Positions 32,562 through 36,117 of a DNA stretch of 36,117 nucleotides are shown in pieces; the stretch's first letter is position 1; every line of letters begins with the position of its first letter. The DNA is from Nitronereus sp964503895 (GTDB lineage: Bacteria; Nitrospirota; Nitrospiria; Nitrospirales; UBA8639), in the NCBI GenBank assembly GCA_964503895.1, contig CAZDCF010000014.1, positions 1-36,117 on the forward strand. The letters are read 5' to 3'. Both the position numbers and the translations under genes were made by a program. A model generated the notes under the pieces. The model searched no databases. It was not told the DNA's origin and saw nothing but the letters and a program-made list of their open reading frames with translations.

Positions 32562-33152
32562 TCAACGAAAAGGCATACCCAAATGGGACAACAACGCTTT
32601 TGCCTCATCATTGCGCTTTGCGCTGGTTACAATTGTAATATCCATCCCATGAATTGAAGCAACATCATCATATTTGATTTCCGGAAACGTCAATTGCTCC
32701 TTTAACCCCAACGTATAATTTCCTCGTCCATCAAACGCTTTGGGAGAAACTCCACGAAAGTCCCTGATACGCGGAAGCCCAATGTTCATAAGTCGATCAA
32801 GAAACTCGTACATATAATTTCCTCGAAGAGTCACTTTTGCGCCAATAGGCATGCCCTGCCTCAATTTAAATCCAGCTATGGCTTTTTTCGCCTTCGTCAC
32901 CACAGGCTTCTGTCCAGCAATGAGAGTAAGTTCCGTCACCGCGCTTTCAAGAAGTTTGGCATTCTGAATCGCCTCCCCCATTCCTACATTCACCACTACA
33001 CGATCCAACCGAGGCACCTGCATCTGATTTCGGTAGGAAAATTCCTTGATCATCTTGGGAAGCACCTCGTTCCGATACTTTTCCTTCAGCCGTGGAGATG
33101 CGCCACCTGAAGAGGGCTTTTTTTCAGATTTTTTCGATTCAGTTTTAGCCAT
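32562..33152 (-). CDS. rplE: 50S ribosomal protein L5 with N-terminal extension
   Basis: A 5S rRNA-binding protein of the central protuberance. The conserved body starts at RLKEKYRNEVLPKMIKEF and includes VVVNVGMGEAIQNAKLLE and GLPRIRDFRGVSPKAFDGRG. About 20 extra residues rich in Lys, Ser and Pro precede it, making 196 residues against the usual ~180. The ATG overlaps the rplX stop by one base (TAATG), so the extension cannot be removed without leaving a gap; no better internal start is visible. Confidence 0.96.
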   Translation of the reverse strand: MAKTESKKSEKKPSSGGASPRLKEKYRNEVLPKMIKEFSYRNQMQVPRLDRVVVNVGMGEAIQNAKLLESAVTELTLIAGQKPVVTKAKKAIAGFKLRQGMPIGAKVTLRGNYMYEFLDRLMNIGLPRIRDFRGVSPKAFDGRGNYTLGLKEQLTFPEIKYDDVASIHGMDITIVTSAKRNDEAKALLSHLGMPFR

Positions 33153-33520
33153 TAGACCTTATCCAATATTTCCTCTGGACTCTTCCGTAGAACTCGGACT
33201 CTTCGCCCATCGCCTAACAGTTTGATGCCCACCCTTGATGCTTTCTCAACACCCTGAGAGTAAATCATGACATTGGAAATAGAGAACGGAGCTTCACGCT
33301 CCAAAATCCCCCCTTGTTTATGCTTTTGCGTGGGCTTTGAATGCCGCTTCACAATATTTAGCTTTTCAACCGTCACTCTTCCAACACCCGAGAAAACGTT
33401 TAAAACTTTTCCCGTTTTTCCCTTCTCGCGCCCAGCGATCACCATCACAGTATCACCCTTTTTAATACGGGCTTTCTTCAAAGCACGACCAGGTTGTTTT
33501 TTGCCAAAACTCCGCGCCAT
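33152..33520 (-). CDS. rplX: 50S ribosomal protein L24
   Basis: An assembly initiator of the large subunit, 122 residues. The KOW motif region KKGDTVMVIAGREKGKTGKV is clear, followed by VEKLNIVKRHSKPTQKHKQG. About 15 residues precede the KOW start, slightly longer than usual. It overlaps rplN and rplE by one base each, a tight coupled set. Confidence 0.97.
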   Translation of the reverse strand: MARSFGKKQPGRALKKARIKKGDTVMVIAGREKGKTGKVLNVFSGVGRVTVEKLNIVKRHSKPTQKHKQGGILEREAPFSISNVMIYSQGVEKASRVGIKLLGDGRRVRVLRKSPEEILDKV

Positions 33521-33888
33521 TATAAAACCTCAGGAGCAAGTGAAACTATTTTCATAAACTTTTTTTTCCGTAATTCCCTCGCGACCGGACCGAAAATACG
33601 AGTTCCAATGGGTTCTCCCTGCGCATTGACCAACACACAGGCATTGCGATCGAAACGGATGTAGGATCCGTCTTCACGGCGAGCGCTTTTCTTTGTTCTG
33701 ACAATCACCGCCTTAACAACTTGGCCCTTTTTTACAGCTGCCCTTGGGATAGCCTCTCGAACAGACACAACGATAATATCCCCGATACCACCATACCGGC
33801 GCCGAGTACCACCAAGCACATGAAAGCAACGCACACTACGAGCCCCGGAATTATCAGCAACATCTAAATATGTATAAGTCTGAATCAT
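33520..33888 (-). CDS. rplN: 50S ribosomal protein L14
   Basis: A 122-residue large-subunit protein at the 30S interface. MIQTYTYLDVADNSGARSV, the KGQVVKAVIVRTKKSARREDG region and PIGTRIFGPVARELRKKKF are conserved. It heads the spc portion and lies 34 bp after rpsQ. Confidence 0.98.
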   Translation of the reverse strand: MIQTYTYLDVADNSGARSVRCFHVLGGTRRRYGGIGDIIVVSVREAIPRAAVKKGQVVKAVIVRTKKSARREDGSYIRFDRNACVLVNAQGEPIGTRIFGPVARELRKKKFMKIVSLAPEVL

Positions 33889-33922
33889 GCCTGATTACTA
33901 CTCCCACATAAAGAGCTGACTT

Positions 33923-34201
33923 TTATGCCTGCTGGGACTTTTCTCCTCGCTCAACCACTTCTGAAACACGCCAATGCTTGCCCTTACTTAATGGCCGAGT
34001 TTCCACGATCTTAACTTGATCACCGATCTTGGATTCGTTCTTCTCGTCATGCGCTTTAATTCTCGATACACGTCGCACAACTTTCCCATACAACGGATGC
34101 GGAACCTGCCTCGTGACCGCCACAACCACGGTCTTTTCCATGTTATCTTTGATAACTTTTCCGTAAGAAACCCGTTGCCGACGACGCTTATCATTTGCCA
34201 T
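33923..34201 (-). CDS. rpsQ: 30S ribosomal protein S17
   Basis: A 92-residue OB-fold primary 16S rRNA-binding protein. GKVIKDNMEKTVVVAVTRQV, PLYGKVVRRVSRIKAHDE and the KIGDQVKIVETRPLSKGKHW block are typical. Its place is the last gene of the S10 portion, after rpmC. Confidence 0.98.
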   Translation of the reverse strand: MANDKRRRQRVSYGKVIKDNMEKTVVVAVTRQVPHPLYGKVVRRVSRIKAHDEKNESKIGDQVKIVETRPLSKGKHWRVSEVVERGEKSQQA

Positions 34202-34222
34202 ACATTAACACCTATTCTCCAA

Positions 34223-34423
34223 TCAGCGAGTTGCCTCCAACTCTTTTTCACGAAGAACGGTTCGAGCCCGAGCCACCTCGCGCCGAACTTGACGAATGCG
34301 CATGGGATTTTCAATCCGGCCTAAAGCAAGTTGACACCGAAGATGAAAAAGCTCTTCCTTAAGTTGGTGGACCTTTCCCACAACTTCTTCTAGTTCCATT
34401 CCTCTTAATTCCTGAACGTTCAT
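34223..34423 (-). CDS. rpmC: 50S ribosomal protein L29
   Basis: A 66-residue helical hairpin protein near the exit tunnel. ELRGMELEEVVGKVHQLKEE and LFHLRCQLALGRIENPMRIR match the family. It follows rplP by 11 bp and precedes rpsQ. Confidence 0.97.
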   Translation of the reverse strand: MNVQELRGMELEEVVGKVHQLKEELFHLRCQLALGRIENPMRIRQVRREVARARTVLREKELEATR

Positions 34424-34434
34424 AACGCTTTAGC

Positions 34435-34854
34435 CTATATAAATAGCTCTCCTCGAACCACAAATTTGGTAGCCAAAGGCAACTTATGCCCAGCCAAACG
34501 AAAGGCTTCTTCCGCCACACTGCGAGTCACATCGTCCATCTCGTAGAGAATTCGCCCTGGCTTGACCACAGCTACCCAAAATTCAGGATTTCCCTTACCT
34601 TTCCCCATTCGGACTTCAGCAGGTTTTTTCGTTACAGGTTTATCGGGAAAAATTCTCGTCCAAATTCGACCACCACGTTTCACATAACGAGTCATGGCAA
34701 TCCTAGCAGCTTCGATCTGACGGGCAGTTATTCGTCCAGGCTCTAAAACTTTTAACCCAAACTGTCCAAACGATACTTCCCCTCCCCGGTAGGCTTTTCC
34801 ATACATCCGGCCTTTGTGGACTTTTCGAAATTTAACTTTTTTAGGCGCTAACAT
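34435..34854 (-). CDS. rplP: 50S ribosomal protein L16
   Basis: A 139-residue protein that helps place tRNAs in the large subunit. FRKVHKGRMYGKAYRGGEVS, GRITARQIEAARIAMTRYVK, and RIFPDKPVTKKPAEVRMGKG are conserved. It lies between rpsC and rpmC. Confidence 0.98.
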   Translation of the reverse strand: MLAPKKVKFRKVHKGRMYGKAYRGGEVSFGQFGLKVLEPGRITARQIEAARIAMTRYVKRGGRIWTRIFPDKPVTKKPAEVRMGKGKGNPEFWVAVVKPGRILYEMDDVTRSVAEEAFRLAGHKLPLATKFVVRGELFI

Positions 34855-34876
34855 AGTGACTTATGCCTTTTCGTAA

Positions 34877-35542
34877 TTATAATAACCCAGTAGACTGCTC
34901 GTTTCCGCTTGCAGAAGGCAATTCGGCATCGCCTTTATAAATCCACGTCTTTACCCCAATCTTTCCCATAGTCGTATTAGATTCGGCAAAACCATAATCC
35001 ACATCAGCTCGAAGAGTATGGAGAGGAACGCGACCCTCGCGATACCACTCGGTTCTAGCGATTTCATTGCCCCCAAGTCGCCCAGCACAAGAAACCCGAA
35101 TCCCTTGGGCTCCCAACCGCATAGCAGAGGCAACGCTCCGCTTCATGGCTCGCCGAAACGACACCCTCTTTTGCAACTGCAAGGCAATATTCTCTGCAAC
35201 AAGTTGCGCATCGAGTTCAGGCTTTTTGATCTCCTTCACTGCAACATATACTTCGCGACCATATTGTTGTTCCAACATAGCCTTTAACTTATCGACTTCT
35301 GCACCTTTTCGACCTATGATAATCCCGGGACGGGCAGTATGAATAATGGCCCTTACTTGATTGCCAGACCGTTCAATTTCCACACGGGAAATTCCAGCAT
35401 GGTACAACCGAGACTTAACGATTTTTCGAATCTGCACATCCTCGTGAAGCAATTTTGCAAAATCTTTCTTGGCATACCACCTGGAATTCCAGGGCCGAGT
35501 ATAACCAAGCCTAAAACCGTACGGATGTGTTTTTTGACCCAT
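34877..35542 (-). CDS. rpsC: 30S ribosomal protein S3
   Basis: A 221-residue protein at the mRNA entry tunnel. MGQKTHPYGFRLGYTRPWNS, the KH domain GIIIGRKGAEVDKLKAMLE and the C-terminal domain RAMKRSVASAMRLGAQGIRV and GRVPLHTLRADVDYGFAES are clear. It lies between rplV and rplP. Confidence 0.98.
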   Translation of the reverse strand: MGQKTHPYGFRLGYTRPWNSRWYAKKDFAKLLHEDVQIRKIVKSRLYHAGISRVEIERSGNQVRAIIHTARPGIIIGRKGAEVDKLKAMLEQQYGREVYVAVKEIKKPELDAQLVAENIALQLQKRVSFRRAMKRSVASAMRLGAQGIRVSCAGRLGGNEIARTEWYREGRVPLHTLRADVDYGFAESNTTMGKIGVKTWIYKGDAELPSASGNEQSTGLL

Positions 35543-35595
35543 AAATTTAGCTTACCCCTCTACTCGTCTTACACAGCATTTCATAAAAGCGTTTT

Positions 35596-35940
35596 TTAAG
35601 ACCCTTCAATCGGCGCCACAACAATTGTCACGTGACTGGTCCTTTTATGAATCGGACTCGCCCTTCCCTGTGCACGAGGTTGAAAGCGCTTTAAGGTTGG
35701 CCCCCCATCCACATAAGCCCGCACAATTCGCAAGGACTCAGGATCACCTAAATCTCTTTGACCTGCATTCGCCACGGCGGACTGAAGTAATTTTTCAATC
35801 ACCGCTGCGGCTGCACGCGGAAGATATTTTAAAAGCGTTAACGCCTCGGTCACATCACGACCACGGATTAAATCAATGACCATACGCATTTTCCTTGGGG
35901 CCATCCTCACAAACCGGAGAACCGCCTTCGCTTCGACCAT
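35596..35940 (-). CDS. rplV: 50S ribosomal protein L22
   Basis: A 114-residue protein lining the exit tunnel. RFVRMAPRKMRMVIDLIRGR, and PRAQGRASPIHKRTSHVTIV at the beta-hairpin loop are diagnostic. It starts about 20 bp after rpsS and is followed by rpsC. Confidence 0.98.
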   Translation of the reverse strand: MVEAKAVLRFVRMAPRKMRMVIDLIRGRDVTEALTLLKYLPRAAAAVIEKLLQSAVANAGQRDLGDPESLRIVRAYVDGGPTLKRFQPRAQGRASPIHKRTSHVTIVVAPIEGS

Positions 35941-35959
35941 AAACCTTACCCTTTACTCT

Positions 35960-36117
35960 CTATTTTAGGGGAACTGCTTTTTCGGACCTCGCGGCGCCAT
36001 GCCCCTTAAAAAATCTTGTGGGCGAAAACTCACCGAGTTTATGCCCAACCATATTCTCGGTCACATAGACCGGAATAAACTTTTTCCCATTATGAACAGC
36101 AAAGGTATGCCCAATCA
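35960..36117 (-). CDS. rpsS: 30S ribosomal protein S19, C-terminal part (cut by window edge)
   Basis: The minus strand from the window edge down to TAG (35960-35962) encodes about 52 residues ending a typical S19: GHTFAVHNGKKFIPVYVTEN, then MVGHKLGEFSPTRFFKGHG. S19 lies in the head of the small subunit. The 5' end and the rest of the S10 operon are outside the window. Confidence 0.97.
   Translation of the reverse strand, partial: IGHTFAVHNGKKFIPVYVTENMVGHKLGEFSPTRFFKGHGAARSEKAVPLK

Overview
The window reads as chromosomal core DNA of a Gram-negative (diderm) bacterium. It carries LPS-export genes (lptC, lptA, lptB), sigma-54, RapZ, separate GlyQ and GlyS chains, GlnD and a full S10-spc-alpha ribosomal cluster. 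Protein style and gene company (ppdK beside glyQS, a glutamine-dependent NadE, rpoN with lpt genes) suggest Nitrospirota, perhaps a Nitrospira relative with moderate GC. That placement is inference from memory, not a search. I saw no tRNA, rRNA, insertion sequence, CRISPR array or prophage.

Layout. Positions 1-4120 (minus strand): glyQ, glyS, a small two-helix membrane protein, then the start of pyruvate phosphate dikinase, which is cut by the left edge. Positions 4327-9728 (plus strand): a small lipoprotein, thiD, an alpha/beta hydrolase, a small membrane protein, a gamma-class carbonic anhydrase homologue, an NAD(P)-binding epimerase-like protein with no ordinary start codon, and a class V aminotransferase. 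Positions 9796-18885 (minus): an AMIN-domain fragment, aroC, aroB, a GAF-GAF-ANTAR regulator, nadE and glnD in order of transcription. Positions 19016-23335 (minus): lptC-lptA-lptB-rpoN-rapZ, with no hpf or ptsN between rpoN and rapZ. Positions 23538-36117 (minus): the S10-spc-alpha cluster from rpsS (cut by the right edge) to rplQ, with secY, adk, map, infA, rpmJ and rpoA in the usual order.

The most interesting part is 14411-15823. A protein with two GAF sensor domains and a C-terminal ANTAR RNA-binding domain is followed by a promoter (TTGACA, 17 bp, TACAAG) and a leader of about 90 nt. The leader can form two hairpins. The second has a hexaloop with A at position 1 and G at position 4, the signature that ANTAR proteins recognise, and its 3' arm overlaps the 5' arm of a strong intrinsic terminator (12 bp with one bulge, then U8). 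The U tract ends directly at the nadE start codon and the terminator stem contains nadE's only Shine-Dalgarno-like sequence. This looks like an undescribed ANTAR antitermination switch controlling nadE and, downstream, glnD. It would link a sensed signal to glutamine-dependent NAD synthesis and PII uridylylation.

Secondary points are an AMIN fragment beside aroC-aroB with no aroK (possibly the remnant of a pilQ-aro cluster), low-complexity tails facing each other at the GlyQ/GlyS junction, a nested inverted repeat before thiD, and several genes without a Shine-Dalgarno sequence.
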